Part shown: positions 9,196-17,117 of the stretch, in pieces
Layout of the letters: each line of letters begins with the position of its first letter
Numbering within the stretch: the first letter of the stretch is position 1
DNA from: Christiangramia crocea
GTDB lineage: Bacteria > Bacteroidota > Bacteroidia > Flavobacteriales > Flavobacteriaceae
NCBI RefSeq assembly: GCF_022410465.1
Contig: NZ_JAJSON010000026.1
Coordinates: forward strand, 62,001 to 126,000
Direction: 5' to 3'
Length of the DNA: 64,000 nt
Notes under the pieces: generated by a model
The model's database searches: none
What the model saw: the letters and a program-made list of their open reading frames with translations, nothing else
Told to the model about the DNA's origin: nothing
Made by a program: the position numbers and the translations under genes

Positions 9196-10290
9196 TTAAA
9201 ATGCGTAAATAGCGGCAACTAAAAAGGATGCAAGTTCGCTTGACGGATTCAGATCCTTATCTAGAAACGCCGGATAATCATCTGAAACATTATCAAGTCT
9301 GAATTCCGGCTTAATGATTAAGCCTCCTGTCTGGTAACTTCCGGTTAAGGTAAATGCCGTCACACTGGTATCAGCGTCATAGACTATTCCGCCATCTTCA
9401 AGTTCCTTAAAATACTCGGCTCTAAGACCTATACCAAAACTATCTGAAAGGGCCAGCTGTGGATACAAAGCAGCGCCATAAAAACCAACGCCTTCCGTAT
9501 CCTGATAGGTGGTATTTAATCCAAGGTAGAATGTTTCGGTAAGATCCCATCCTGTAGTAAGGTCTATCTGAAATAAGGCATCATCAGAAAGTGATTGCTC
9601 ACCATATAAAAGATTCAGATAAGCACTTCCCGATTCATTTGAATAGCCTAGCTGTCCACCAAAGGAATATTTTCCTATGGGATTGAATTCAGTGTAATCT
9701 GTTGGATTCATAATCGCCAACATTCCCGTCCAGTTATCATTAAAACTGAAATCAGCTTTAATTCCTGTATGGGAAAAGGGTCCGTAAGAAAACATATACG
9801 AAGTTGAATAGTTAAAATTGGCCGCAGGGGAGATCACCTCGTAACCAAGGAATGTATTCCAGTTACCAAGGGTGAATTTCAGAGCGTCATTCACATTGTA
9901 ATAAGCGTATAACTGATTTACGATATTTGTTGAAGGAGCCGATAGAAATACGGCGTCTTCACCTCGTGGTCCAAAGACCAGGTCGGCAACAAAGCCTACT
10001 TTATCCCCTTCGTAACCCAGGATCACATTTGCCATTCCTATGGCAAAGCCGGGATCATTGGCAAAGGATGTCGCAGGGGCAGCAGGAGTAAAACTTTCAA
10101 CATCGCCATCAACGATTTCTTCAGACTGATTTAATCCATTAAAATTGGTGCGGTAATATGCATCTACGCTACCACTGATTGAAAATTTTGGTGTTTCTTC
10201 TTCCTCCTGAGCGATAAGTGTTGAAGTTGTAAAGACTACCGGGAGTAGAAACAGAAATTTTACTAATTTTGAAGTTGTAATTGCTTTCAT
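9196..10290 (-). CDS. Outer-membrane beta-barrel porin (BBP2 family)
   Basis: 364 residues with a signal peptide ending around TLIAQ (residue 28), an acidic EEEE stretch, then alternating amphipathic strands ending in an aromatic C-terminus (AAIYAF), as expected of an outer-membrane barrel. The N-terminal pattern (FSISGSVDAYYRTNF, VADLVFGPRGEDA) matches the putative beta-barrel porin-2 family. It follows amt and the PII gene on the same strand, 143 bases after amt, so a role in letting ammonium or small nitrogen compounds through the outer membrane is a reasonable inference. A terminator lies just downstream; a hairpin between it and amt may reduce read-through. Confidence 0.8.
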   Translation of the reverse strand: MKAITTSKLVKFLFLLPVVFTTSTLIAQEEEETPKFSISGSVDAYYRTNFNGLNQSEEIVDGDVESFTPAAPATSFANDPGFAIGMANVILGYEGDKVGFVADLVFGPRGEDAVFLSAPSTNIVNQLYAYYNVNDALKFTLGNWNTFLGYEVISPAANFNYSTSYMFSYGPFSHTGIKADFSFNDNWTGMLAIMNPTDYTEFNPIGKYSFGGQLGYSNESGSAYLNLLYGEQSLSDDALFQIDLTTGWDLTETFYLGLNTTYQDTEGVGFYGAALYPQLALSDSFGIGLRAEYFKELEDGGIVYDADTSVTAFTLTGSYQTGGLIIKPEFRLDNVSDDYPAFLDKDLNPSSELASFLVAAIYAF

Positions 10291-10383
10291 AATGAAACTG
10301 GTTAATTTTTTTGATTTAACTAATGTTTGGCGACTGCAGTTGATCAGATATTAATCATGTGGAATTATAAGCGGTTATTTTAT

Positions 10384-10415
10384 ACGGAGCGTTCCTCCAA
10401 ACGCTCCGTTTTTTA
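10384..10415. terminator. Strong hairpin between amt and the porin gene
   Basis: ACGGAGCGTT (10384-10393) and AACGCTCCGT (10400-10409) pair perfectly around six bases. The T run lies on the plus side, while the genes run on the minus strand, where the tail is only A/T-mixed. It could be an attenuator or mRNA-end stabiliser between amt and porin. Confidence 0.55.
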
Positions 10416-10433
10416 TTTAACCAACAAGTTTGT

Positions 10434-11663
10434 TTAAGAAGATTGCTTCAATCCGAAATCAGGATAGGCATCCATACCATGTTCATAAATATCGAGGCCT
10501 TCGGTTTCTTCTTTTGCCGATACCCTGATACCAATGGTGACCTTTAGCAGATAGAATATTATAAATGATCCTACTATACATATAGCAGCATAACATGCAA
10601 CTCCTATTAGCTGAGTGATGAACTGATCAAACCCGGCCAGGTTTCCGAAGATACCAACGGCTAGTGTCCCCCATATTCCACAAATTAGGTGAACTGCCAC
10701 GGCTCCTACAGGGTCGTCAAGTCTTATTCTGTCTATCAGAGCAACTCCGAATACAACTATAGCTCCTGCTATGGCTCCTATCAGAACTGCATCGGTTGGA
10801 GACATCTGGTCTGCTCCCGCAGTAATACCAACTAATCCACCCAGGATTCCGTTTAGGAACATGGTTATATCGTAATTCTTATAAAGAATGGAAGAGACGA
10901 TAAAAGATCCTACTCCTCCAGCTGCCGCGGCCAGACAGGTAGTTACAAGCGTGAGAGATGTTAACTCAGGGTCAGCTGAAAGCACCGAGCCTCCGTTAAA
11001 TCCAAACCATCCAAGCCATAGGATAAGCACCCCGGCTGTAGCAAAAGGCATACTGTGTCCCGGAAATGCCCAGATTTTTCCATCTCTGAATTTTCCAATT
11101 CTTGCTCCAAGTAACCATATGGCTACTAAAGCTGCCCAGCCACCTACAGAGTGTACCAGTGTTGAACCTGCAAAGTCATAGAATCCCATTTCATCAAGGA
11201 ATCCGCCTCCCCATTTCCATGAACCGGCAATTGGATAAACTATTCCTACATATAGCACAACAAAAATGAAGAAGCTGTTTATTTTTATACGTTCGGCTAC
11301 AGACCCCGATACAATAGTTGCTGCTGTTGCGGCAAACATACCCTGGAAAAGGAAATCTGTCCAGTAAGTATATCCTTCATTATAGGCCAGGTCCAGAGAT
11401 CCGTTTACAAGCGGACTGTCAAGACCAAAACCGGCAAATCCTATAAAACCGTTGAATTCACCCGGGTACATCAGGTTAAATCCAAGCAGGCAGTATAATA
11501 ACAGCCCAACGGTAATAATAAATACATTTTTGAATAATATGTTAACCGTATTTTTCTGTCTGGTGAGACCGATCTCCAGAAATGCAAAACCAAGGTGCAT
11601 AAAAAATACCAGTCCCGTACAGATCATCATCCATACATTATTTACAGTAAGTAATCCTTCCAT
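10434..11663 (-). CDS. amt: Ammonium transporter
   Basis: 409 residues with about eleven membrane helices. The pore histidines are visible: H171 in STLVHSVGGWAALV and H325 in AVAVHLICGIWGTLAV. The Amt signature WTDFLFQGMFAATAATI is at 101-117. It conducts ammonium/ammonia through the inner membrane and is normally blocked by PII proteins; the PII gene lies 33 bases upstream on the same strand, so the two are surely one operon. There is no signal peptide, as in many short Amt proteins. Confidence 0.95.
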   Translation of the reverse strand: MEGLLTVNNVWMMICTGLVFFMHLGFAFLEIGLTRQKNTVNILFKNVFIITVGLLLYCLLGFNLMYPGEFNGFIGFAGFGLDSPLVNGSLDLAYNEGYTYWTDFLFQGMFAATAATIVSGSVAERIKINSFFIFVVLYVGIVYPIAGSWKWGGGFLDEMGFYDFAGSTLVHSVGGWAALVAIWLLGARIGKFRDGKIWAFPGHSMPFATAGVLILWLGWFGFNGGSVLSADPELTSLTLVTTCLAAAAGGVGSFIVSSILYKNYDITMFLNGILGGLVGITAGADQMSPTDAVLIGAIAGAIVVFGVALIDRIRLDDPVGAVAVHLICGIWGTLAVGIFGNLAGFDQFITQLIGVACYAAICIVGSFIIFYLLKVTIGIRVSAKEETEGLDIYEHGMDAYPDFGLKQSS

Positions 11664-11696
11664 AATTTCTTCTTAGTTAATTGATTCTTTGATATT

Positions 11697-12035
11697 TTAT
11701 TTAAGGGATTCTGCGCCTTTCTCTTTTGTTCTGATGCGGTAAGCTTCATCAATGGTAGAAACAAAGATTTTCCCGTCGCCTACCTCACCGGTATAAGCGG
11801 CCTTTAGCAAGGCTTCAATTGTTTTTTCCATAAAAGAATCTGTTACCACTATAGAAAGGTATCGTCGCTGAATATTGGAGGTGCTGTAACTAACGCCCCG
11901 GTAAACATGACCTACTTTCTCGTTACCTACCCCGGTAACGTCCCAATAACTGAAAAAGGTGACTCCAATATCATGGAGTGCCTCTTTGGTTTCATCGAAC
12001 TCTGACTTCCGAATGATTGCTTCAATTTTTTTCAT
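11697..12035 (-). CDS. glnK: PII nitrogen regulatory protein
   Basis: 112 residues, the normal PII length. The T-loop region reads VYRGVSYSTSNIQRRYL, keeping a tyrosine (Y50) at the position uridylylated in enteric PII but otherwise unlike the usual AEYVVDFLPK. The C-terminal signature GEVGDGKIFVSTIDEAYRIR is present. It binds ATP/ADP and 2-oxoglutarate and should control the neighbouring Amt channel. The altered T-loop suggests partners other than the enteric ones. Two AT-centred palindromes lie upstream and are likely control sites. Confidence 0.93.
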   Translation of the reverse strand: MKKIEAIIRKSEFDETKEALHDIGVTFFSYWDVTGVGNEKVGHVYRGVSYSTSNIQRRYLSIVVTDSFMEKTIEALLKAAYTGEVGDGKIFVSTIDEAYRIRTKEKGAESLK

Positions 12036-12079
12036 AATTTATAATTAAGAATTGGTCAAAAATAGAAAAATAAGATAAC

Positions 12080-12100
12080 ACCCCTAAAAAAAATAGGGGT
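12080..12100. promoter_or_regulatory. Palindromic site 1 upstream of PII-amt
   Basis: ACCCCTA and TAGGGGT flank a run of A (centre 12090), 45 bases before the PII start. The same arms recur, in reverse orientation of the A/T core, at 12133-12152. I read it as an operator for nitrogen control; the binding protein is unknown. Confidence 0.5.
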
Positions 12101-12124
12101 ATCAAATCATTTTTATTAAATAAA

Positions 12125-12160
12125 AAATAAATACCCCTATTTTTTTAGGGGTATTTATTT
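12125..12160. promoter_or_regulatory. Palindromic site 2 upstream of PII-amt, also possible crcB terminator
   Basis: Arms AAATAAATACCCCTA (12125-12139) and TAGGGGTATTTATTT (12146-12160) pair perfectly around six T. It shares the ACCCCTA/TAGGGGT core with site 1; the centres are 52.5 bases apart, five helical turns. It is also positioned to act as a weak terminator for crcB on the minus strand, so the two readings compete. Confidence 0.5.
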
Positions 12161-12202
12161 TAAAAAGATATTTTTAAGGATTTAGCACCCTATTTTGGTA
12201 AT

Positions 12203-12574
12203 TTAGAACATCTTAGCGATTAAAATGCCGATCAGGACCGCCAGAATTCCTAAAAATAAACTCCCAAAAAAGTAAATAGAGAAGCTTAAATAGTCTCCCG
12301 ATTTGAGAAGGGAGTAGTTTTCAAATGAAAATGTGGAGAAAGTGGTGAAGCCACCACAAAACCCTACACCGAGGATAAGATTAGTAGGATGGTTAAGGGT
12401 ATTGGTCTTTATAGCCCATCCCAAAATAGCACCCAGTAAGAGACTGCCCAGGATATTTACAAGAAAGGTGCCGTAGGGTATAAGGCTTGATGCATTTAGA
12501 TACCTACTGATAAGGTAGCGAAGGCTGCTGCCCAATCCACCTCCAATAAATACCAGGATAAGATTTTTAATCAT
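12203..12574 (-). CDS. crcB: Fluoride channel CrcB/Fluc
   Basis: 123 residues with four hydrophobic helices, the usual length. The family motifs are visible: GGGLGSSLRYLISRYL near the N-terminus, the conserved Asn in FLVNILGSLLLG, and GFCGGFTTFSTFSFE with the phenylalanine/threonine track of the pore. It exports fluoride as a dual-topology dimer. Its start overlaps the end of the SRPBCC gene by eight bases, so it is co-transcribed with it. I see no fluoride riboswitch upstream. Confidence 0.93.
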   Translation of the reverse strand: MIKNLILVFIGGGLGSSLRYLISRYLNASSLIPYGTFLVNILGSLLLGAILGWAIKTNTLNHPTNLILGVGFCGGFTTFSTFSFENYSLLKSGDYLSFSIYFFGSLFLGILAVLIGILIAKMF

Positions 12575-13622
12575 TTAGTCCAGGTTTTTCCTGTGATACC
12601 GGAATATATATTTGCGTGATCCATTCTGCAGGATTGGCATTATTATCTGGACCATTCACATATACCTCAAATGGCTGGGCGCTCGCATCGGCCATAAGGC
12701 CATTCTGCTGAAGATATGCATAAGCCGAGTCCCAGGCTTCCTTCAGGTTCTTATAATCACCTTTTAAAGTGGTCTTTAATGTTCTTTGCTTAGGCATATA
12801 ACCATTTAGGACCGTACTCTCAGCAGGAGTTACTACTTCACTGGGGGTGAAATAGGCGGCAGAATAGATAGCAGTTCCCTGTTCTTCGTTCCACTGATTA
12901 TAAAGAACAAAGGGATTACCTATTCTTTCTATATTGTTATTCTCCATATAGGAACCTACTTCACTTATCATCTTTTTCATCCTGTCTGAAACCTGGCTTA
13001 TTTTACTGGCTGTGGTTATGTACATGTAATAACCGCCTCCGTGCTGGGTGATACCGTCTATGTTTATAGAATAGGCTTCCATTTCTTCGGTGATCTGCTC
13101 CTGTAGATTATCCAGCCCCTTTTTGAACATGGGCAGCATCATCTCACTCAGGCTTTGGTCCTGAAAGGTAAAAGCAGCTTTTTCCATAAAGCTCTGCTCC
13201 CCCTTCATTCCCCAGGTAACAAGTGTGCTGTCTCCCTGTTTTTCAAATTCCCAGTATATATCGCTGGTTGAATCCCCAAAAGGAGTGACAAATGTTATCT
13301 TTTGATCTATACTGGAATATGGATTGGCTTTAAGGGTAGTAATTTCCCCTTCCCCCATCTTTTCACTTTTCCAGGAATAATAAGCACCTTCACCTTTGGT
13401 TTTGTCACCATAATTAATGATCATATCATCGGTTTCCTGTGACCATGGCTCCCAGCCTTTCCAGGATGTATAGTCATTTACTTCATTAAAAACCACTTCC
13501 TGAGGGGCGGCTAGCATTTGTTGTTGCTCCAGCTGAAATTCACCATCCTTAGTGGCGATGTAGATTGAAGCACCAATAATAAATATAAGAAACAGAAAAA
13601 AAAGGTATTTAAGGATCTTCAT
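12567..13622 (-). CDS. SRPBCC and GyrI-like effector-binding domain protein
   Basis: 351 residues. A hydrophobic N-terminal helix (about 4-24) anchors or exports the protein. Residues about 35-170 form a polyketide-cyclase/SRPBCC fold (MLAAPQEVVFNEVNDYTSW), and about 180-345 a GyrI/AraC-effector-binding-like domain (GGGYYMYITTASKISQVSDRM through QIYIPVS). Both domains bind small hydrophobic ligands in other proteins, but no DNA-binding part is present. The ligand is unknown. It overlaps crcB by eight bases, indicating one transcript, although a functional link with fluoride export is not evident. Confidence 0.8.
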   Translation of the reverse strand: MKILKYLFFLFLIFIIGASIYIATKDGEFQLEQQQMLAAPQEVVFNEVNDYTSWKGWEPWSQETDDMIINYGDKTKGEGAYYSWKSEKMGEGEITTLKANPYSSIDQKITFVTPFGDSTSDIYWEFEKQGDSTLVTWGMKGEQSFMEKAAFTFQDQSLSEMMLPMFKKGLDNLQEQITEEMEAYSINIDGITQHGGGYYMYITTASKISQVSDRMKKMISEVGSYMENNNIERIGNPFVLYNQWNEEQGTAIYSAAYFTPSEVVTPAESTVLNGYMPKQRTLKTTLKGDYKNLKEAWDSAYAYLQQNGLMADASAQPFEVYVNGPDNNANPAEWITQIYIPVSQEKPGLND

Positions 13623-13692
13623 TGTTGGTTATGATTAGTTTAAGCTAATATAATTAATTTACCAGAGCAATTGTAGGTCAATTCCTATGAAA

Positions 13693-13881
13693 CTAGTGGT
13701 TAAGCTGGGTTTTGATAAGAAAAAGGAGCAGGATGAAAATGATAAACCCGATTAATACATAAATACTTCCCTTATAATATTTCTTGTGTAGTCTGATGTC
13801 TTTTCTATAACTGAATATCATTATTATTATAAAGGCGATTAAAAAAAGCCCGGCAAAGATCAATTGTCCTGTAGAAAACAT
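13693..13881 (-). CDS. Small two-helix membrane protein
   Basis: 62 residues with two hydrophobic helices (about 6-24 and 40-57) separated by a basic loop (SYRKDIRLHKKYYKGS). This layout is common for flavobacterial small proteins of unknown function. A minus-strand -7 box TAACTTTG sits 17 bases upstream of its start, which supports the gene being real. It is transcribed divergently from the MazG-like gene. Confidence 0.65.
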   Translation of the reverse strand: MFSTGQLIFAGLFLIAFIIIMIFSYRKDIRLHKKYYKGSIYVLIGFIIFILLLFLIKTQLNH

Positions 13882-13897
13882 TTTAATTATTTTTATG

Positions 13898-13905
13898 CAA
13901 AGTTA
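13898..13905 (-). promoter_or_regulatory. Flavobacterial -7 box of the 62-aa gene
   Basis: On the minus strand TAACTTTG matches TAnnTTTG and places the start of transcription a few bases before the ATG at 13881. Confidence 0.5.
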
Positions 13906-13927
13906 ACTTTTTAAAGCTTGAAATAAT

Positions 13928-14314
13928 ATGAAGAAAAGAATTGCTGCTGTAAAGGAATTCCATTCAGCCTTTGGCCTGGGGATAAAGGAAAGCCCTGTTG
14001 CCGATCTTGGAAAAGATAAGAATCTGCTTCGGTATAACCTGATGAAGGAAGAAAATGAAGAATATCTGGAAGCTGCCGGTAATAATGATCTTACCGAAGT
14101 TGCCGACGCTCTTGGAGATATGCTCTATATCCTCTGCGGTACTATTATAGAACATGGAATGCAACACAAGATTGAAGAAGTATTTGATGAGATCCAGTCC
14201 AGCAATATGAGCAAACTTGGAGCCGATGGCAAGCCCGTCTATCGCGAAGACGGAAAGGTGCTTAAAGGCCCAAATTATTTCAAACCGGATATCTCGCGTA
14301 TTCTGGATGAATAG
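13928..14314 (+). CDS. MazG-like nucleoside triphosphate pyrophosphohydrolase
   Basis: 128 residues. The all-alpha NTP-pyrophosphohydrolase signature is clear: EENEEY at 41-46 (metal-binding ExxE) and EVADALGDMLY at 57-67 (ExxD). These enzymes split (d)NTPs or phosphoribosyl-ATP to the monophosphate and pyrophosphate, often as housecleaning of damaged nucleotides. The C-terminal SKLGADGKPVYREDGKVLKG matches family members once annotated as phosphoribosyl-ATP pyrophosphatase-like. No histidine genes are near, so a nucleotide-cleaning role is more likely. Confidence 0.85.
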   Translation: MKKRIAAVKEFHSAFGLGIKESPVADLGKDKNLLRYNLMKEENEEYLEAAGNNDLTEVADALGDMLYILCGTIIEHGMQHKIEEVFDEIQSSNMSKLGADGKPVYREDGKVLKGPNYFKPDISRILDE

Positions 14315-14380
14315 TCACTTCAGATTTTTAGAGAATTTTAAAATAATCCGGTTATCTGTTTTTTACCTTGAAAATAAAAA

Positions 14381-15397
14381 ATGAGACCGATTATTATTCT
14401 TTTAGCTCTGTTTCTTTTCTTTTCATGCAAAAATGAACAGGAGGGCCAGGATCGCCAGACCGGGCAGGAAGAAATGCCTGTAGATAAGAATAGGGAGTAT
14501 TCCAGTAAAAGATATACTAATGAAAACTGGAGCTTCTCTCTTGAACACCCTGAAAGTCTGCAAGTACTTGAATCTGAACTTCCGGGCAATTCACCTGTCA
14601 TAAACCTGTATTCTGAACAGGCTGCTTATAATCCTCCATTCGCTATTCATGAGGAACCGGGTAATTCTTACCTGGCTATACTACCTAAGGGCTTCGGAGT
14701 CGATGCACCTTCAGGGAAACGAAAATCACTGGCCGGCTGGAATGGAAATCTTTCAATAGATCCTGAGCTTAATAAAAAAGAAAGTAAAGTTTATTTACTG
14801 GAATCGGGAGAGCCCTGGGGGTTCTATTTAAGGTTTGCCAATCCTCCGTCTAACTGGGGAGAATACGGAAGTGTTTTTGTTCATTTTAAAGTGAATGATT
14901 TTAAAGCCGAATGCTTTTCAGACTCAGGAGAAAAAAAGGAAATGAAGAACTGCGATCCCATGGGCCCTGATGAGGTGAGATATTCTGGAAATGTGGAGGC
15001 TTCCAGCAAGCAGGTTTTGATGGAAGTACTACAAACTTTAAAGTTTAAGGCCTCCGGAGAAACACCGATCTCAGATCTTATTCAGGTTGAAAAACCTATG
15101 CCAAATATGGATGTCACTTCTCCATTGAAGATTAGTGGAAAGGCCAGGGGGTTCTGGTTTTTTGAAGCTAATGCACCTATTGTCCTTCTCGATAAGGATA
15201 ACAATAAGCTTGCAGAAAGTTATATAAAAGCCAAAGGTGAATGGATGACAGAAGATTTTGTAAGCTTTACCGGTAATGTTGAATTTGATGCCCCGGAAGA
15301 TGAAAGAGGTTACCTTGTTTTTAAAAGAGCAAATCCTTCAGATAAAAAGGAAAATGATCGGGAATATCGATTGCCGGTTGTTTTTCCTCCAAAATAA
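14381..15397 (+). CDS. Lipoprotein with C-terminal Gmad2 immunoglobulin-like domain
   Basis: 338 residues. The N-terminus is a lipoprotein signal with lipobox FFSC (Cys16). The middle part is a mixed domain of unknown type. The last ~95 residues (MDVTSPLKISGKARGFWFFE, then ANAPIVLLDKDNNKLAE and GNVEFDAPEDERGYLVFKRA) match the Gmad2 fold first seen in spore-germination proteins and common in periplasmic lipoproteins. It should be attached to the inner or outer membrane facing the periplasm; function unknown. A terminator shared with the convergent ilvE follows. Confidence 0.8.
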   Translation: MRPIIILLALFLFFSCKNEQEGQDRQTGQEEMPVDKNREYSSKRYTNENWSFSLEHPESLQVLESELPGNSPVINLYSEQAAYNPPFAIHEEPGNSYLAILPKGFGVDAPSGKRKSLAGWNGNLSIDPELNKKESKVYLLESGEPWGFYLRFANPPSNWGEYGSVFVHFKVNDFKAECFSDSGEKKEMKNCDPMGPDEVRYSGNVEASSKQVLMEVLQTLKFKASGETPISDLIQVEKPMPNMDVTSPLKISGKARGFWFFEANAPIVLLDKDNNKLAESYIKAKGEWMTEDFVSFTGNVEFDAPEDERGYLVFKRANPSDKKENDREYRLPVVFPPK

Positions 15398-15399
15398 AA

Positions 15400-15420
15400 A
15401 ATCCCGGTAATACCGGGATT
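15400..15420. terminator. Bidirectional terminator between the Gmad2 lipoprotein and ilvE
   Basis: AATCCCGGT and ACCGGGATT form a nearly closed perfect hairpin. On the minus strand it is followed by TTTTTATTTT (end of ilvE); on the plus side by an AT-rich tail. Confidence 0.85.
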
Positions 15421-15442
15421 AATTTTATATAATTGAAGGTTT

Positions 15443-16492
15443 TTACTTTACCTCGTATCTCCAGCCAAATTTATCTTCTGCCTCATTATACTGGATCTTC
15501 ATAAGTTTATCCTTAAAGAATTTGGCATACGAATCTTCCAGCTTAGGCAGGTCAAATTTTTTGCCCTTATGTCCAAAACCTACTATCGGGTTAATCACCG
15601 TTGCTGTGCCAGATCCGAACATTTCCTTTAGTTCTCCTTTTTCTGCAGCTTCAACGATTTCCTGAACACTAACTCTTCTAACTTCAAGATCAATATTATA
15701 CTCCTCGGCAAGGGTGATAACACTTTTACGGGTTACACCGTCCAGGATCCTGTCGCTGATAGGAGCAGTGACGAGTTTGTCACCAATGCGGAAAAAGATA
15801 TTCATGGTGCCGGCTTCTTCCAGATATTCATGGGTATTGGCATCGGTCCATATTATTTGCTGAAATCCTTCTTCATTTGCAAGGTCGGTAGGATAGAATT
15901 GTGCTCCGTAGTTACCAGCAGCCTTGGCAAAACCAACACCTCCATCTGCAGCACGACTAAATTTTTCTGAAAATTTCACCCTTACCTCCCCGCTGTAATA
16001 AGCCTGGGCAGGAGAGCAAATTATCATGAATTTATATTCGTTGGCAGCTGAAGCCGACACTCCGGCCTCGGTAGCAATAACGAATGGTCTTATGTAAAGG
16101 CTGTTTCCAAAGCCTTTTTTGATCCAGTCTTTGTCGAGTTTTAAAAGCTCCTCAAGTCCTTCAAAGAAATATTCTTTAGGAAATTCAGGAATAGCCATGC
16201 GCTTACCCGATCTGTTGATACGCTTAAAGTTTTCATCAGGCCTGAATAGCCAGATCCTGTCATCCTTGTCCTTGTAGGCTTTCATGCCTTCAAATACCGC
16301 CTGCCCATAATGGAAAACCCTCGCTGAAGGGTCCAGGCTTAATGGACCGTATGGTTTGATTACGGGTTTCTGCCATTCACCATCAATATAATCGCACTCC
16401 ATCATATGATCTGTGAAAACCTTTCCGAATAAAAGATTGTCAAAATTGGTGTTTTCTAATTTAGAGCTAGGAGATCTTTGTATATCTATCAT
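15443..16492 (-). CDS. ilvE: Branched-chain amino acid aminotransferase
   Basis: 349 residues, the length of the long-form (class IV fold, type II) branched-chain aminotransferases. The PLP-binding lysine is K190 in FAKAAGNYG, and the family signature runs through EYLEEAGTMNIFF. Other recognisable blocks are HYGQAVFEGMKAYK and the GSGTATVINPI phosphate-binding region. It transfers amino groups between leucine, isoleucine or valine and 2-oxoglutarate. Valine breakdown yields isobutyryl-CoA, a substrate of the mutase at the left edge, though the genes are not adjacent. Confidence 0.95.
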   Translation of the reverse strand: MIDIQRSPSSKLENTNFDNLLFGKVFTDHMMECDYIDGEWQKPVIKPYGPLSLDPSARVFHYGQAVFEGMKAYKDKDDRIWLFRPDENFKRINRSGKRMAIPEFPKEYFFEGLEELLKLDKDWIKKGFGNSLYIRPFVIATEAGVSASAANEYKFMIICSPAQAYYSGEVRVKFSEKFSRAADGGVGFAKAAGNYGAQFYPTDLANEEGFQQIIWTDANTHEYLEEAGTMNIFFRIGDKLVTAPISDRILDGVTRKSVITLAEEYNIDLEVRRVSVQEIVEAAEKGELKEMFGSGTATVINPIVGFGHKGKKFDLPKLEDSYAKFFKDKLMKIQYNEAEDKFGWRYEVK

Positions 16493-16571
16493 CGAAGTGA
16501 GATTTTGATTATTTTCCAGTAAGTGAACAAATTTACCTAATTAAAGGAATATTCAAAATCTAAACTTTTGG

Positions 16572-16579
16572 TAAATTTG
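16572..16579 (+). promoter_or_regulatory. Candidate -7 box of the DUF4920 gene
   Basis: TAAATTTG matches TAnnTTTG; transcription would start near 16586, which favours the ATG at 16610 over the upstream in-frame codon at 16568. Confidence 0.45.
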
Positions 16580-16609
16580 AAGTTTTTCAGTGCATTAGAT
16601 CATTTAGTT

Positions 16610-17116
16610 ATGAGAACATCTCTTTTGATAGGTTTTATTTTGCTGATATTTACCTCCTGTAAGGAGATTAGAACCGAAAAGAAGAAGCTTGCCAGCCCGG
16701 AGATTCAACAGGATTATGAGAGTTTTGGTGAAGAGATCTCTGCCCGGAGTAGTCTATCTGCTGAAGAAATGAAACAAAAATATCAGAATCTCACAGCTGG
16801 AGATACCATCCAGACAAAATTCACGACCACGGTGAACAGCGTTTGTAAGATGAAAGGCTGCTGGATGAGGCTTGAATTGCCCGGGATTGAAGAGAATCCT
16901 ATGGTTAAATTCAAGGATTATGGTTTCTTTGTGCCGAAGGATGTTGAGGGCAGGGAGGTAATCGTTGAAGGACTGGCCTTTATTGAAGAAACTTCTGTTG
17001 AAGATCAGAAACATTTTGCGGAAGATGCCGGGAAGAGCGGTGAAGAAATTGATGCAATAAAAAAACCAAAAAGAACCCTGGGTTTTCTTGCTCATGGAGT
17101 TCTTCTAAAAGAATAG
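16610..17116 (+). CDS. DUF4920 lipoprotein
   Basis: I start at the ATG at 16610, because it is followed directly by a lipoprotein signal (MRTSLLIGF ... IFTSC) and a promoter box overlaps the 14 upstream codons. The mature 150-residue protein holds the DUF4920 pattern: FTTTVNSVCKMKGCWMRLEL, MVKFKDYGFFVPKD, EGREVIVEGLAF. The paired cysteines in VCKMKGCW suggest a disulfide or metal site, as in OB-fold-like periplasmic proteins. Function unknown. The mnmD gene starts one base after its stop, so they are probably co-transcribed. Confidence 0.8.
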   Translation: MRTSLLIGFILLIFTSCKEIRTEKKKLASPEIQQDYESFGEEISARSSLSAEEMKQKYQNLTAGDTIQTKFTTTVNSVCKMKGCWMRLELPGIEENPMVKFKDYGFFVPKDVEGREVIVEGLAFIEETSVEDQKHFAEDAGKSGEEIDAIKKPKRTLGFLAHGVLLKE

Positions 17117-17117
17117 T

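Noticed and set aside
12125-12160. Palindrome explained purely as the crcB terminator
   Set aside because: Possible, but the same ACCCCTA/TAGGGGT core recurs 52 bases away near the PII start, which a terminator alone does not explain.
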